The translations under genes and the position numbers were made by a program. From Thiocapsa marina 5811 (GTDB taxonomy: Bacteria; Pseudomonadota; Gammaproteobacteria; Chromatiales; Chromatiaceae), in the NCBI RefSeq assembly GCF_000223985.1, contig NZ_AFWV01000006.1:186001-250000 (forward strand): 64,000 nt of DNA, given 5' to 3'. Within the stretch, counting starts at the first letter, position 1. Each line of letters begins with the position of its first letter. Below the pieces are notes generated by a model that worked only from the letters and a program-made list of their open reading frames with translations, did not search any database and was not told the DNA's origin. Positions 1 through 9,482 of this stretch are shown in pieces.

Positions 1-585
1 ACCTTGGCGGGCACGCTCGCGCTATGCCCCCTTCTGCTCTCGGCACAGACCGCGACCGACAACGTCCCGGTGGCCGCGGGGGCGACGGTGAAGGAAGTCG
101 AAGGCACGGTCGTGGTGGTCAACACCGAGACCCGCATGCTGACCATCCGCAAACCGGACGGCGTCTTTCAGGTCATCCATGTCCCGGCCGAGGTGACACG
201 ACTCGATGAAGTGAGGATCAACGACACGCTGACGATCGCCTATATGGAGGCCGTCGCGATCGATCTTCAAAAGGGAGATGCCGCGGCCGGCGCACCCTCG
301 GCCACCGCCACGATGGATGTCGACCGTGCAGCGGGGCGTCTGCCCGCCGGCAGCATGGAGGAGACCGTCCGGATCGTCGGTATCGTCGAAGGCGTTAATC
401 GCGCCAACTCGACGGCCACCATCCGAGGCCCCGAGAACACGGTCACGGTCAACGTGCGTGATCCCGCCATGCTCGAAGGCGTTCGCGCAGGAGACAGCGT
501 CACCGTCACCTACATCAGCGCGGTCGCGGCCCGGGTTGATCGGAGCAGCAGCGCAACTCGACCGATGCGGCCGGGCTCGCAGTGA
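1..585 (+). CDS. Periplasmic protein with two repeated beta-type domains (5' partial)
   Basis: The frame is open from the first base of the window, so the true start lies upstream; a TTG at base 4 is the first start-like codon but probably not the real one. The visible N-terminus (LALCPLLLSAQTA) looks like the end of a signal peptide, so the product is likely periplasmic. It consists of two similar units of about 60 residues, each reading like V-x-G-x-V-x5-T-x2-L/A-TIR, then a run ending V-x-DTL/DSV-T-[IV]-x-Y-[MI]-x-AVA. I see no catalytic motif and do not know a function. It is followed by a perfect 10-bp inverted repeat (605-631) and lies just upstream of a decayed chloride-channel gene. 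Confident that it is a real gene, not confident of its role. Confidence 0.75.
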   Translation, partial: TLAGTLALCPLLLSAQTATDNVPVAAGATVKEVEGTVVVVNTETRMLTIRKPDGVFQVIHVPAEVTRLDEVRINDTLTIAYMEAVAIDLQKGDAAAGAPSATATMDVDRAAGRLPAGSMEETVRIVGIVEGVNRANSTATIRGPENTVTVNVRDPAMLEGVRAGDSVTVTYISAVAARVDRSSSATRPMRPGSQ

Positions 586-604
586 TCGCCAGCCGATGAA
601 ATAC

Positions 605-631
605 GGCCCGGCGTGATCGCGACGCCGGGCC
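605..631. terminator. Inverted repeat after the first gene, possible terminator
   Basis: A perfect 10-bp stem (GGCCCGGCGT / ACGCCGGGCC) with a 7-base loop lies 20 bases after the stop codon at 585. There is no T-run after it, so a classical intrinsic terminator is not shown; it could act as a Rho-assisted stop or 3' stabiliser. Confidence 0.45.
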
Positions 632-748
632 TGGGGAGACCGCACGGCGCATCGGCACCGGTCAGCGCCGCCCAGCGAGCCAGTTGTGGACCTATTGTTG
701 CCGAACCCGGGCGTGATCCGGCCTGTCGTTCGCGACGTGCGCCGCCCT

Positions 749-1914
749 GTGACCGACTGGATCAAGATCCTCTGGCCGCTCTATCTCGCTGCAGCCCTGG
801 TCGGGGCGCTGGCCGGACTTGCCGGGGACGCCTTCCACGCCGTCCTCGACCAAGCCGACCAGGGTCCCGAGGTCTTGACGGCGTGCCTGGACTCGGCGCC
901 GGTTCCGGGCTGGCTCGCTCTGGTCGTCGCGGGTGCGCTCGTCCTGGTTGCTGCACTCTGGATCGTGCGTCGCGTCGCCCCCGAGACCGCCGGCAGCGGC
1001 GTCCAGGAGGTCGAGGTGATCCTCGCCGGACAACGCAAACTGCGTTGGCGGCGGGTTCTCCCCGTCAAATTCGTCGCGTGGACCCTGGCGGTGGGCTGCG
1101 GCCTGGTCCCGGGGTGCGAGGGTCCGACGAGCCACATGGGCGCCGCCCTCGGTCAGATGGCGTCAGAGCGGATGGCGCAGAACAATGGTCATGGGCGCGC
1201 TCTTCGCCGCCGTGCGCGCACCCTTGACCGGGATCATCCTCGTGATCCAGCTGACCGGCGCGGAAGCGATGGCGCTGCCGATTATTCTCACATGCCTCAC
1301 GGCGACCTTCACCGCCGAGGCCATGGGTGGCCACCCGATATCTACAGTCGCCTGCTTGGCCTTGGTGATCGCCCCGCGCCGCGGGCCCCGGGACGCAGAA
1401 TCCCGGCCTTCGGTATGATTCTCGCCGCGATGGTGGCGGCGGATCGCCTGTATGTCTCACGGAAGACCGTGGATGGCGCGGCACTCCCGCCAACCACCGA
1501 CCCCGGTCAGGGGCTCTCCCGGCATCGACGCCGGATGACGAGGGCACGCCGACTGTGACGGCTTCGAACCAAGCGCAAGACGTGACGGGCACCGGGATGG
1601 AGGCGCCGGCACCCGTCGCCGAGCACTCTGCCCCGGCGCCCGCTCCGGTCGTCGACCGGGCCCGTTCCAGCATCCAGCTCATCAGCTTGCGAAAAGCATC
1701 GAGCATGGCTCCCTTCGTACGGCGCGAAGGAGTCCTCGATCAACCGCGCACACTGGACGCTGATAGAAGTCGTTCAAGCTGGTATCCAGTCTGGATCGGG
1801 GACTTCGAAAGCCGCGACGAGACCGCGCTCGCGCGGATGCCCGATCGGCTCCGCGAACTCAAGCCCTTGATCCGTCGCCTATCGCCCGAGGAGAATTTAG
1901 CGCCCCTTCGATGA
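749..1914 (+). pseudogene. Decayed ClC chloride channel with SPOR tail
   Basis: This is a broken paralogue of the intact ClC-SPOR gene at 41593-43644. From about 767 the frame matches the intact protein ([29 protein letters not shown][11 protein letters not shown]). Similarity stops near 1176 and resumes in another frame near 1185 at [17 protein letters not shown], so roughly 230 residues of the channel core are missing. The C-terminal part (1555-1914) matches the SPOR tail of the intact protein (SIQLIS, R-L-x2-LKPLIRRLSPEE). The gate motif GREGPT has become GCEGPT. A GTG at 749 or an ATG at 686 could have been the start. With the core deleted and the frame shifted at least twice it cannot make a channel. 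Confidence 0.88.
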
Positions 1915-2014
1915 CACGTCGTGCGCAACCGGCCGCAACGTCCGGCTGCGCGGTCGTGAACGAGCCGCGCCCTCCGGCACGTCCGGCGGAACCCTCGACC
2001 CCGTCACCGGATGA

Positions 2015-2283
2015 CTAATAGATGACCGCGCGCCGGAAGCTCCGGCGACCGACACCGGCGAAGGATAACGGCGTGCGCGGCATCCCGATGATGTCGATGA
2101 ACAGCGATGCCGATCCACCCGTAGCCGGCAACTCGCCCTCGAGAAGCGTGACTCGATCTGCACGAAAAAGAAGTCAGCGGTTTCGGGCTCTTTGGCCGTC
2201 GCGCGAGCCCCGCTAGGGGTCACGGCGAGCGACAACGGGACCAAGGCAACCGCTGCGGCAAGGATCTCTCGCCTAGAGTGCAT
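2015..2283 (-). pseudogene. Decayed SFAG-tail protein (Tat-like signal, internal deletion)
   Basis: The start ATG at 2283 opens MHSRREILAAAVALVPLSLA, a twin-arginine-like signal very similar to the intact relative at 14567-15106. After the conserved DFFFVQ the frame breaks: the next recognisable part (V-T-LLEGELPA-x-G, then SLFIDIIG and SFAGVGRRSFRRAVIY, stop TAG at 2015-2017) is in another frame. About 80 residues between FFFVQ and LEGELP are missing. Upstream on the same strand lies a LysM gene (2391-2780) and a beta-barrel gene (2996-3829). I call it a pseudogene; the conserved ends make the origin clear. Confidence 0.85.
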
Positions 2284-2390
2284 CACTCGATCTCCGGGTT
2301 TAGGCAGTGGCGTGAATGCTGGATGTCGTGCGGAGACACAGCTCCGGCCGGTCACCCGGCCTTTGGCGTGAAACCAGCCCGGAACGAGGA

Positions 2391-2780
2391 TCATTGAGGG
2401 ATCTTGATTGTTGCTCCGGCCTTGATCTCATTTCCCTTCATGCCGTTCAATTCTTCGATCGATGCAACGCTCGTGCCGAATCGATTGCTGATCGCATACA
2501 GATCATCACCTTTCGCGACCTTGTACGTTCCCTTGTCCGGGTTATAACGGCCTGTCGCATGCACCGGCGGAATATAGATCACCGAGCCCACTTCGATCTC
2601 TTCGGCCGTCTTTCCATTGGTCACCAAGATATCCTCGACGCTGATATCGTAAGTCCCTGCAATCGTCTCGATGTCTTCGTTTTCGCTCACCGTATAGGCA
2701 ACTGCGCTGTCGGATGCCGCGTATACCGACGTCACGCTGATGGCCAAGGTCGCAGCAACAGCAAGGATCTTGATCGTCAT
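2391..2780 (-). CDS. Secreted double-LysM protein
   Basis: The 129-residue product starts with a clear signal peptide (cleavage about residue 21, after VYA). Two LysM units follow, at about residues 28-71 (YTVSENEDIETIAGTY to VIYIPP) and 84-128 (YKVAKGDDLYAIS to TIKIP). LysM domains bind the glycan of peptidoglycan, so it probably decorates the periplasmic cell wall. The second unit with its leader (H-A-T-G-R-Y, then GTYKVAKGDDL) is close to the single LysM of the sulfatase at 11333-14182 and of the HdeA fusion at 31127-31714. There is no attached enzyme. It lies between a beta-barrel gene upstream and a decayed SFAG-tail gene downstream, all on the minus strand. Confidence 0.88.
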   Translation of the reverse strand: MTIKILAVAATLAISVTSVYAASDSAVAYTVSENEDIETIAGTYDISVEDILVTNGKTAEEIEVGSVIYIPPVHATGRYNPDKGTYKVAKGDDLYAISNRFGTSVASIEELNGMKGNEIKAGATIKIPQ

Positions 2781-2995
2781 AGTGTTCTCTTATTGGATGG
2801 ATGATAGCGGTTCATTCGCTTTGTTTCGGCAAAGCTGAGTTGATACCTGAATGCAGAGCTTCAAGTGAGTGAAAAATCTTCGCGCATTCCCAACCCCGAC
2901 GGCGATGCCGTTTTGTTCGAAAGGACACACCTTCTCTACTGATCGATGTCGTCATGACGCGCCACTATCCGGAAGTGTGACCGGCTGAAGACGCG

Positions 2996-3829
2996 TCACC
3001 ACCGGAAGCCCACGCCCAAAGCCGGGCCCGACAAAGTCAGATCGGCGTCGTTCCCGTCGAATTCGTAACCGATGGCGCGCCACGCCAATGTCGCCTCGCC
3101 CCAATCGAACCGATATCCTAGACCCAAAAGAGCTTGCCAGGTCAGATCGGACGAACCGGTCCCGATGTCCGCGTAAAAGGGTACGAACCAGGGGGTATTC
3201 CGGACAGAGTATTCACTTCGAATCCCGATAATACCATCCCAATTGCTCTGATCCATCGATGCTTTGGTTGAGCCGAGCAAACGACCGCGTTCATCCGTGA
3301 AATCGACCGTCAAATCATTATTCAGCTCAAGGTACCGAAAGCCGCCGATCAAGTCCAGACTCCACGGCGCTTCATCCGCCACACGATAGCCACCGGCGAA
3401 TGTCCAGATAATCGAATTCATATCCGTCTTAGTGTCGCGTGCCACACGCGGCGTGGCACCCATAGGTCCGGTCACATTGCGAATTCGGGTATCCTGACTT
3501 CCCAGGTCGGCGTAAATGATGTCGGTCAGGATCGCCCAATTTCCCTTGCGTGCCTCGCCGGTCAGCATGAACGCCATATCCAGATTACTGAGATAGTTAT
3601 CGGGATTGACCGTGCCGCTGACCTCCAGTTGTCTCGGCGTCCCACCTAAGGGTCCGGGAAGGCCTTCGACGTTGGTGTCGATGCTCCCGGTGACGGCGGG
3701 GAACCAGAGATACGGCATGAGATTGAACTGCCAACCGCCATCACCGGATTCGGCGGCTGCACCGTTTGACAGCCCGAGCGCCGCACAAGCACACACATAG
3801 GATCCGAGAGTCCTGCGTATTCGACGCAT
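2996..3829 (-). CDS. Outer-membrane beta-barrel protein ('GFRW' family)
   Basis: The start at 3829 is fixed by a strong GGAGG six bases upstream and by a signal peptide (SYVCACAALGLSNGAAA). The mature part has alternating hydrophobic/polar strands with many aromatic residues (FNLMPYLWFPAVTGSID, TDIIYADLGSQD, GYRFDWGEATLAWRAIGYEFDG split over the chain) and ends in the aromatic residue expected of an outer-membrane barrel (GFRW). About 277 residues. A second copy at 32225-33073 is interrupted by an amber codon. The transported substrate is unknown. The AraC-site-like motif at 3974-3989 lies about 145 bases upstream of the start. Confidence 0.85.
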   Translation of the reverse strand: MRRIRRTLGSYVCACAALGLSNGAAAESGDGGWQFNLMPYLWFPAVTGSIDTNVEGLPGPLGGTPRQLEVSGTVNPDNYLSNLDMAFMLTGEARKGNWAILTDIIYADLGSQDTRIRNVTGPMGATPRVARDTKTDMNSIIWTFAGGYRVADEAPWSLDLIGGFRYLELNNDLTVDFTDERGRLLGSTKASMDQSNWDGIIGIRSEYSVRNTPWFVPFYADIGTGSSDLTWQALLGLGYRFDWGEATLAWRAIGYEFDGNDADLTLSGPALGVGFRW

Positions 3830-3973
3830 TGGTGTCCTCCGCCTGAACTGATCATCGCCGTGACGGCGCCCGGCCTCATGCCCTCCGGCAAATCCCCCGC
3901 GAGCTCGGCTCGAGGACTTGCCGAAACCAAAATTGAAGCGAACGGAAGTATGCGCATTCCACAGCTCGACGTC

Positions 3974-3989
3974 TTGACATTTCGCGACA
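3974..3989. promoter_or_regulatory. Candidate regulator-binding site TTGACATTTCGCGACA
   Basis: The 16-base sequence occurs identically at 15267-15282 and, with one change, at 18633-18647. Read on the minus strand it contains two TGTC direct repeats spaced 10 bases start to start (TGTC-N6-TGTC), the spacing typical of AraC-family operators. It sits about 145 bp upstream of the beta-barrel gene at 3829. The regulator is not proven; the AraC gene at 15312-16382 is the obvious candidate. Confidence 0.55.
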
Positions 3990-4069
3990 CGACAACCGGC
4001 ATTCGGCGCGTATGCGGTTCGCTCGGTCATGAATCTGCGGCCTTAAACCTGATCGGACAGTAGGCCGCA

Positions 4070-4534
4070 TCAGACGAGGTGGCGCGTCCAGATCGCCTGA
4101 ATAACGACAAACAGAAACGCGGTCGAACATCCGAATTTGAGCAGTCCGGCAATCGCGATGAGCGGACCCAGCATGCGCCAGGGCGGCAGAAGAACCACAT
4201 CCCCGTAACCGAGGGCGGTCACCGTGACGGCCGTGAAATAGATTCCGTCCGCATAGGTCCGCGTCAGCCCTTGCCGCCAAACATAAAGGCCCCATACGGC
4301 AGCCTCTGCGAGGTGAGCGGCAAACAGCATGGCGAAGCACCCGAAGATGATCACCTTTCCGGCCCGACCTGCGCCAAGATGCTCGATCAGCGGATCAACG
4401 TTGCGCAGAATCAAAGCGGCCGACTCGAACAGCAGGTTCGCGTGGAAAAAGAACAACACGCAGGCGACGAGGACCGCGAAGCCGAATACGCGGCGGACCC
4501 GGCGCCGCCCTGTCCATTCTGCTCGATTCGACAT
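4070..4534 (-). CDS. Small potassium-type ion channel
   Basis: The start at 4534 is chosen because AGGAGG lies four bases upstream; an in-frame ATG at 4567 has no such site. The 154-residue product has two or three hydrophobic segments, then a pore segment with a TALGYGD selectivity filter (about residue 113), then a final membrane helix. This is the minimal layout of the ion-channel-2 family of potassium channels: no voltage sensor, no RCK regulatory domain. It lies at the end of a minus-strand block between an MscK-type channel and a beta-barrel gene. A second, unrelated-length channel with the filter TVGFGD is at 47830-48531. Ion selectivity is inferred from the filter only. Confidence 0.85.
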   Translation of the reverse strand: MSNRAEWTGRRRVRRVFGFAVLVACVLFFFHANLLFESAALILRNVDPLIEHLGAGRAGKVIIFGCFAMLFAAHLAEAAVWGLYVWRQGLTRTYADGIYFTAVTVTALGYGDVVLLPPWRMLGPLIAIAGLLKFGCSTAFLFVVIQAIWTRHLV

Positions 4535-4654
4535 CACACCTCCTCGCTCATTCGACAATCCCGGCAAATCATGAATCCAAGCGTTCTACCGAGAATAGTG
4601 ATCCGAGCCCTATTCCTACACGGAATGACGACGCCGATTGATTGTGCGTTGCGG

Positions 4655-7600
4655 TCAACGATCGACAGGGCTCGCGTGCTCGATCTGCACCCGCAGCGGC
4701 TTGATGGTGTCCAGATGCAGGTCGCGCTGCGGGAAGGCAATGCTGATGCCGGCGGCATTGAACTTGTCGTTGATGGCCACGTTCAGCGCGCTGATGGTGC
4801 TGACGCGCAAATCGATGGAATCGACGAAGCAACGCAGCAGCAGGCCGAGTGAATTGTCGCCGAAGGTGTCGAAGATCACCGTAGGGGCCGGGTCATCGAG
4901 CACGTTGGGGTTCTCTCTTGCCGCCTCCTCCAGCAGATCCATGGCCTGGCGCACCGGCGATCCATAGGCGACACCTATAGCGAGGACCAGTCGCGTGGTG
5001 CGATCCGACAGCGACCAATTGAGTAGGCGCCCGGTGATGAACTCTTTGTTCGGCACCAGCAATTCCTTGCCGTCCCAATTACGGATGGTGGTGGCGCGAA
5101 TCTTGATCTTGGTGACGACGCCGTCGGTTTCGCCGACGGTCACGGCATCGCCGACACGGATCGGTCGCTCGAACAGGATGATCAACCCGCTGATAAAGTT
5201 GGCGACGATCTCCTGCAGGCCGAAGCCGATGCCGACGCTGAGCGCCGCCGCCAGCCATTGCACTTGCGACCAACGCGCGCCGAGGGTGCTGAGCACCAGC
5301 AACAGACCCACCGCGACGACGACGTAAGTCGTCAGCGTGGTCACCGTATAGCGGCCGGCTGCGGTCGTCTTGAAGCGCTGCAGCAGCACGATCTCCAACA
5401 GTGCCGGCAGGCGATCCGCCAGCACCCAGGTACCGACGGCATAGAGCAGCGCCAGACCGAGGCTCCCCAACGTGATGGGCAGCGGCTGCTCCGCGCCATC
5501 GACAATGACGGTCCCGTGCCACAAGACCACCTCATCGACGATCTGCAGCGCCGGCAGGGCGCTGAACCAGATCAGATAGAGTCCGAAGATGGCCGCGGTG
5601 AGCCTCAGTATCCGGATCAGCCCGCGCGTCTCGTCGCTCAGCGCCGTAATATCCACTTCCGGTTCTTCGAATTCCAGCTCACCCATCTCACCGAGGGCCT
5701 CTTCCTCTTCGGCCTCCTCTTGCTCCGCGCGTTGCCGTTCCATGGCGGCCTCATAGGCGAGGCGACGCCTGGTCACCTGCAGCCAGCGCAGGGCGAGTGA
5801 GTTGGCCAGCAACAGCGTTAAGAGGAACCAGAGCGTCAGCAAAAACAGATAGGAAAACGCCGTGGCCGTGTAGACGTAACCGGTAAAGGCAAGGGCGATC
5901 AATGCCAACGGAGAGCCGACAGCCAGCGGGTACCAGATCATGTAAGTACGGACGACCATCGGGTAGTCGCCGCCTGATCGCAGGTGTGCAAGCACGCCAC
6001 GCCGGGGATGCAAGACTCGGTAGAGGAACCAGGACAGCGGCAGGTAGCCAAGCAGCAGACCAAGCTCGGCCAAGGTCCCGCCGCTCTGGGCCTGATCGAT
6101 ACCGAGCGCGACATCGATGATGAAGACCGAGGTCACGAACGGCCAAATGAACAGCATGAGCTGCGTTCGCAGCAGCGTCAGGTTGCGCTCCGGCCAGCGA
6201 AAATGTGCCGCCGCCAACCCCCGCGGTCGGCAACCGGCGATAAAACCGAGCAGAATGGAAAGATGCAGGGCGACCCGCGTCAGTGCATCGCCCAGGGCGT
6301 GGGACAGCTCTGTTGCGCCGCTGTCGACCTGAAGCTGCCAACCCGTGACCGCCAAGAGCAACGGCAGCGGTGCCGCCAGCATCAGGGTCAGGCCTAGGAC
6401 CCGCACGGTATAGTTCATGCGGTCCGTGGTGGGTTTACCGATACGGGGCGCGACCGCCTCAATGGCGGCGATGATCGCTCGGCGTCGCCACAGCAGGACG
6501 CCGGCGCCGATGATCGCGAGCCAGAAGGCGGGGCTGCGCGCGAGCTGCTGGCCAATCAGTTGCGGCAAGTCCAGCAGACCCGCGGCCGTGAGCCGGGCGC
6601 GGAGTTCGCTCGGCATCGCGCGGACGTCTTCGAGTTGGAGGGGTTTGGCGTTACGCAACCAGGGGAGTTGCTCGTCCAAGTAGGCGTTATACTCGGCGGC
6701 GGTTGTGAGCAAAGCCTGCTCGGCCCGATCGAGCTCCCGCAGCTTGCCGAGGTAGGTTTGATCGGTCTTCAATGCCTTGTCGAGCAGTGCCCGGCGCTGC
6801 TGCACCAGCTCTTGCAACGTGACCTTTTGTGCCTCGGTCCACGCATGAGCCGCAGCCTCGGACGTCGCCGACGCATCGGCCTGGAGCGCCAGCGCGAGCC
6901 GCTCGACGGTGGCATTTGTATCTTCGATGCGTCGAGCCTCCGCGCGATGTTTCAGCCGGCGCACGTTGAGGTCGGCGATTGTCTGCCTGCGCTGTTCGTC
7001 GTTCTGAATAAAGGCCCGCAGGTCCGGCAGGGCCTCGAACTGCTGCAGCAGGATTCTGCCAAGATCGTCGTTGACCTCACCGGACTCCAGCGTTTCACGG
7101 GCATCTTGGTAATCGGCGCCAATCTGCTCGACGAGTTGCTCCAGGTTCTGCCGCACCAGATCCTGCGCCTGAAGCTGCTGGGTGGTGTCGTTGATGTCTC
7201 GGGACAGTGCCGCGTTTTCCGCGGATAACTCGGCCAAGACCGGGTTCGTCCCCGCGAGCTCGCGCTGGGTCTGCTCGGCTTGGGTCGCTGCTTGTTCCGC
7301 CGCTTGGCGGCGTTTTCGGTCGAGCAGGTCGTTGAGTATCTGAATGCGCTCGTCGATGCCTTCGACATTGGCCGCTTCCCTATCGCGCTTTGCCTCCAGC
7401 AATTGCGTCCGCAGCGGCAGGGTCGAGAGCTCCTGCTCGAGCATCGTGGTCTCGGTGTTCAGCGCCACGTAGCGCGTTTCCAGCACCCACTTTTGGGCCT
7501 GCGCAAACGTGGGCCCTACATCATCCCCGACCGGGGTCTGAATCTGCGCCGAGGCCTCTTCGCGTTGTTGCGTTGCCTCCGCAAGGCGCTGGCTGATGGC

Positions 7601-8083
7601 CGCCGGGCGCTGATCGAAAATGGCCAGACGGGACTCGAAATCCACGCGCCGCGCATCGGCCGCGGTCAGTTCCGCCTGTTCCTTTTGCAGTTCTTGTTCG
7701 AGTTCGGGCAGCGGGGTATTCGCATCCGCCTCTAAGCTGTCGAGAGGGCCTCCCCGGGCATCCGGCGTCAGCGCCGCGCGGATGGACTGGATCTCGACCG
7801 GCGCGCGTTCGGCCCTGCGCTGGAACGTGGCCGCCGATGCGGCGTTGTCCTTTGCCGCCTGCAGATTGCTCAACGCCTTTCGGTAGAGCTCGAGAAGCCG
7901 CGTCTTCGCCTCCTCGGTCCTGTCGGTTGCCGCCTCCGTTTCCGCGATCTTCGACTCCAGCGCCTCCGAGGTGACCAACCACCCGGGCAACAGGCTGTCG
8001 GCCTCCTGAGCACAGGCGGACGAAAGCCAGATGGCCCAAAGCGCGCAGGCGGTGATGACAAAGACAAGGGTTCGCATGTTCAT
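4655..8083 (-). CDS. mscK: MscK/KefA-type mechanosensitive channel
   Basis: The product is 1142 residues, close to the length of E. coli MscK (1120). A signal peptide (residues 1-25) is followed by a long charged helical region (about 30-480) rich in Gln/Glu/Arg, the periplasmic coiled-coil part. Multiple membrane helices occupy about 520-900, with an acidic stretch of Glu residues (AEQEEAEEEEALGEM) in one loop. The C-terminal MscS module carries the typical pore and beta-domain pattern (GFGLQEIVANFISGL, FERPIRVGDAVTVG, T-x-IRNWDGKELLVPN). Such channels open on membrane tension and release ions during osmotic downshift. The start at 8083 (MNMRTLV) could also be the ATG six bases later. The symbol is by family; MscM is the alternative. 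Confidence 0.88.
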   Translation of the reverse strand: MNMRTLVFVITACALWAIWLSSACAQEADSLLPGWLVTSEALESKIAETEAATDRTEEAKTRLLELYRKALSNLQAAKDNAASAATFQRRAERAPVEIQSIRAALTPDARGGPLDSLEADANTPLPELEQELQKEQAELTAADARRVDFESRLAIFDQRPAAISQRLAEATQQREEASAQIQTPVGDDVGPTFAQAQKWVLETRYVALNTETTMLEQELSTLPLRTQLLEAKRDREAANVEGIDERIQILNDLLDRKRRQAAEQAATQAEQTQRELAGTNPVLAELSAENAALSRDINDTTQQLQAQDLVRQNLEQLVEQIGADYQDARETLESGEVNDDLGRILLQQFEALPDLRAFIQNDEQRRQTIADLNVRRLKHRAEARRIEDTNATVERLALALQADASATSEAAAHAWTEAQKVTLQELVQQRRALLDKALKTDQTYLGKLRELDRAEQALLTTAAEYNAYLDEQLPWLRNAKPLQLEDVRAMPSELRARLTAAGLLDLPQLIGQQLARSPAFWLAIIGAGVLLWRRRAIIAAIEAVAPRIGKPTTDRMNYTVRVLGLTLMLAAPLPLLLAVTGWQLQVDSGATELSHALGDALTRVALHLSILLGFIAGCRPRGLAAAHFRWPERNLTLLRTQLMLFIWPFVTSVFIIDVALGIDQAQSGGTLAELGLLLGYLPLSWFLYRVLHPRRGVLAHLRSGGDYPMVVRTYMIWYPLAVGSPLALIALAFTGYVYTATAFSYLFLLTLWFLLTLLLANSLALRWLQVTRRRLAYEAAMERQRAEQEEAEEEEALGEMGELEFEEPEVDITALSDETRGLIRILRLTAAIFGLYLIWFSALPALQIVDEVVLWHGTVIVDGAEQPLPITLGSLGLALLYAVGTWVLADRLPALLEIVLLQRFKTTAAGRYTVTTLTTYVVVAVGLLLVLSTLGARWSQVQWLAAALSVGIGFGLQEIVANFISGLIILFERPIRVGDAVTVGETDGVVTKIKIRATTIRNWDGKELLVPNKEFITGRLLNWSLSDRTTRLVLAIGVAYGSPVRQAMDLLEEAARENPNVLDDPAPTVIFDTFGDNSLGLLLRCFVDSIDLRVSTISALNVAINDKFNAAGISIAFPQRDLHLDTIKPLRVQIEHASPVDR

Positions 8084-8469
8084 CGGCCTATCGGGAACGT
8101 CTAAGCAGGGAGAACGTCAGGGCGGATCACGTCAGTCCTCAATAGAGCCGTTCCAGGTTAATGAGGGCGTCATAAATCATTGGGCTTCCGTCACATGGAG
8201 GTGCCTGTGAATGATCTGCGCTATGGCCACATCGGCGCCGCACGGCGCGACATCGTCAATGCCCCGCTGCCTCGGATGGAGAAAGCGGTCAGAAAGTATC
8301 CCCTGCGTGGGGCGCTGTTCAAGCTGAACGCAAGCGTATCGCCGCGCGCGCTTGCGGCGCTGGTGCGCGTGGATCATGACGGGTACACCGGGACCAATAG
8401 TCAACGCTGAGAACAGGGAGGGATGTCCTACCTGTTCAAACAGCGCCTGAACCCATCTCTACGGAAAGA
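8084..8469. other. Intergenic region, no supported gene
   Basis: The 386 bases hold a possible 76-codon frame on the plus strand (8180-8410), but it has no recognisable motif, no clear ribosome-binding site and an overlapping antisense frame of equal quality. It probably contains the promoter of the mechanosensitive channel gene. Nothing else seen. Confidence 0.5.
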
Positions 8470-8682
8470 CTAACAGTTGTAAACACCCACTGCGCAACGT
8501 CGCACCGTACGACGACCTACCCCGGCAACGCTCACCGGTGTGAGTGGCCGTCCGACAATGGCTTCGGCCGTCGGGATCAAACCGTGAAAACCAGGGACTG
8601 AAAGCCGCTCACCAAATTCCGAAGCGCCGATCACGATGACCAGGGCAATCAAACTGACAACAATTGGTTTCGACGCCTTCAT
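8470..8682 (-). CDS. 70-residue secreted protein with SFAG-type tail
   Basis: A hydrophobic N-terminus (PIVVSLIALVIVIGAS) serves as signal peptide or anchor. The C-terminus reads GRPLTPVSVAGVGRRTVRRC, the same tail found on three longer proteins in this window (2015-2283, 14567-15106, 31800-32154). Its start ATG at 8682 overlaps the TGA stop of the upstream DUF2092 gene by four bases, so the two are almost certainly translationally coupled. Nothing but signal and tail is present, which suggests the tail is the functional unit. No function is known to me. Confidence 0.75.
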   Translation of the reverse strand: MKASKPIVVSLIALVIVIGASEFGERLSVPGFHGLIPTAEAIVGRPLTPVSVAGVGRRTVRRCAVGVYNC

Positions 8683-9482
8683 TGGGCCTCTCCTATCTTG
8701 AAATGTTGCGGTAATTCCTCTGTCCCCTCGAGATTCTTCAGGTCGACCTTCTTGGCATCCGTCGGGTTCTTAAAGGTGAAATCGGTTGTCGTAACCTCAG
8801 CGTCTGCCTTCCAGTCCCTGATTTGAATACTGTACTGAGGCTCCCCTTTCATGGACTTCGAGGTGATGCTGAATCGGCAAGGATAAGGACGCTCTCCTTG
8901 CGCAATCCAGATCTGCCAATCGACTTCCTTTGCCCGAAAAGCGAGGTGATCACATTCGGCGCCGCCGATCACGCCGCTGCCGAGATCCTTGACGTCAACG
9001 ACATCCAGCATCAGTGTCTCGTAGGGGTCCATCAACAACAGATCCGCGGCAGGGAGCGGACGGTTGTGCTGCCGCAACTCATCGACCAGATTCTCGATCG
9101 TGCCGGGCACGTCCTGTTGCGCATAGATGTTCAGGTTTTTGCCCAGCAAGGTGAGCGTCTTCCCGTCAAACAACATCTCGACATCCGCAAAACCGCTGGA
9201 CCGCGTGGCGAGGATCTTGTCGGGCCGATTGAGGATCAGCGTGCCCGAACTTGCCAGGGCGAGCTTCTGTTGGTCCTCGGTAATGACCTCCAGGATGGCG
9301 TCGTACTCGAATGAGAGGGCCTGCTGCGCTGCCAAGTAATCGGACATGGCCTTCAGCAGCCGCTTGGCATCTGCTTCATCGGCACTCGCACCCATGGAGA
9401 TGCCCAATGAGACGATCATGGACAACGCCATAGCGGGCAAGCTCCGCACGGAGCGCTTCGCAAGGATTCTCGATGTCTTCAT
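8679..9482 (-). CDS. DUF2092 family periplasmic protein
   Basis: The start at 9482 (MKTSRILAKR) gives a normal signal peptide ending near GISMGASA. The mature part of about 230 residues has the layout of DUF2092 proteins, which resemble the LolA/LolB-type lipoprotein-carrier fold: a helical start (ADAKRLLKAMSDYLAAQQ), then strands such as SGTLILNRPDKILATR, DGKTLTLLGKNLNIYA and a C-terminal DFTFKNPTDAKKVDL. Family membership is by recognition of this pattern; a role in carrying lipids or lipoproteins is only inferred from the fold. It is coupled by an ATGA overlap to the 70-residue SFAG-tail protein. The region 9483-9696 upstream has no gene. Confidence 0.75.
   Translation of the reverse strand: MKTSRILAKRSVRSLPAMALSMIVSLGISMGASADEADAKRLLKAMSDYLAAQQALSFEYDAILEVITEDQQKLALASSGTLILNRPDKILATRSSGFADVEMLFDGKTLTLLGKNLNIYAQQDVPGTIENLVDELRQHNRPLPAADLLLMDPYETLMLDVVDVKDLGSGVIGGAECDHLAFRAKEVDWQIWIAQGERPYPCRFSITSKSMKGEPQYSIQIRDWKADAEVTTTDFTFKNPTDAKKVDLKNLEGTEELPQHFKIGEAQ

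Noticed and set aside
2510-2525. CTTTCGCGACC inside the LysM gene as another operator copy
   Set aside because: It lies in coding sequence for the conserved VAKGDDL segment and lacks the CAT half of the motif.
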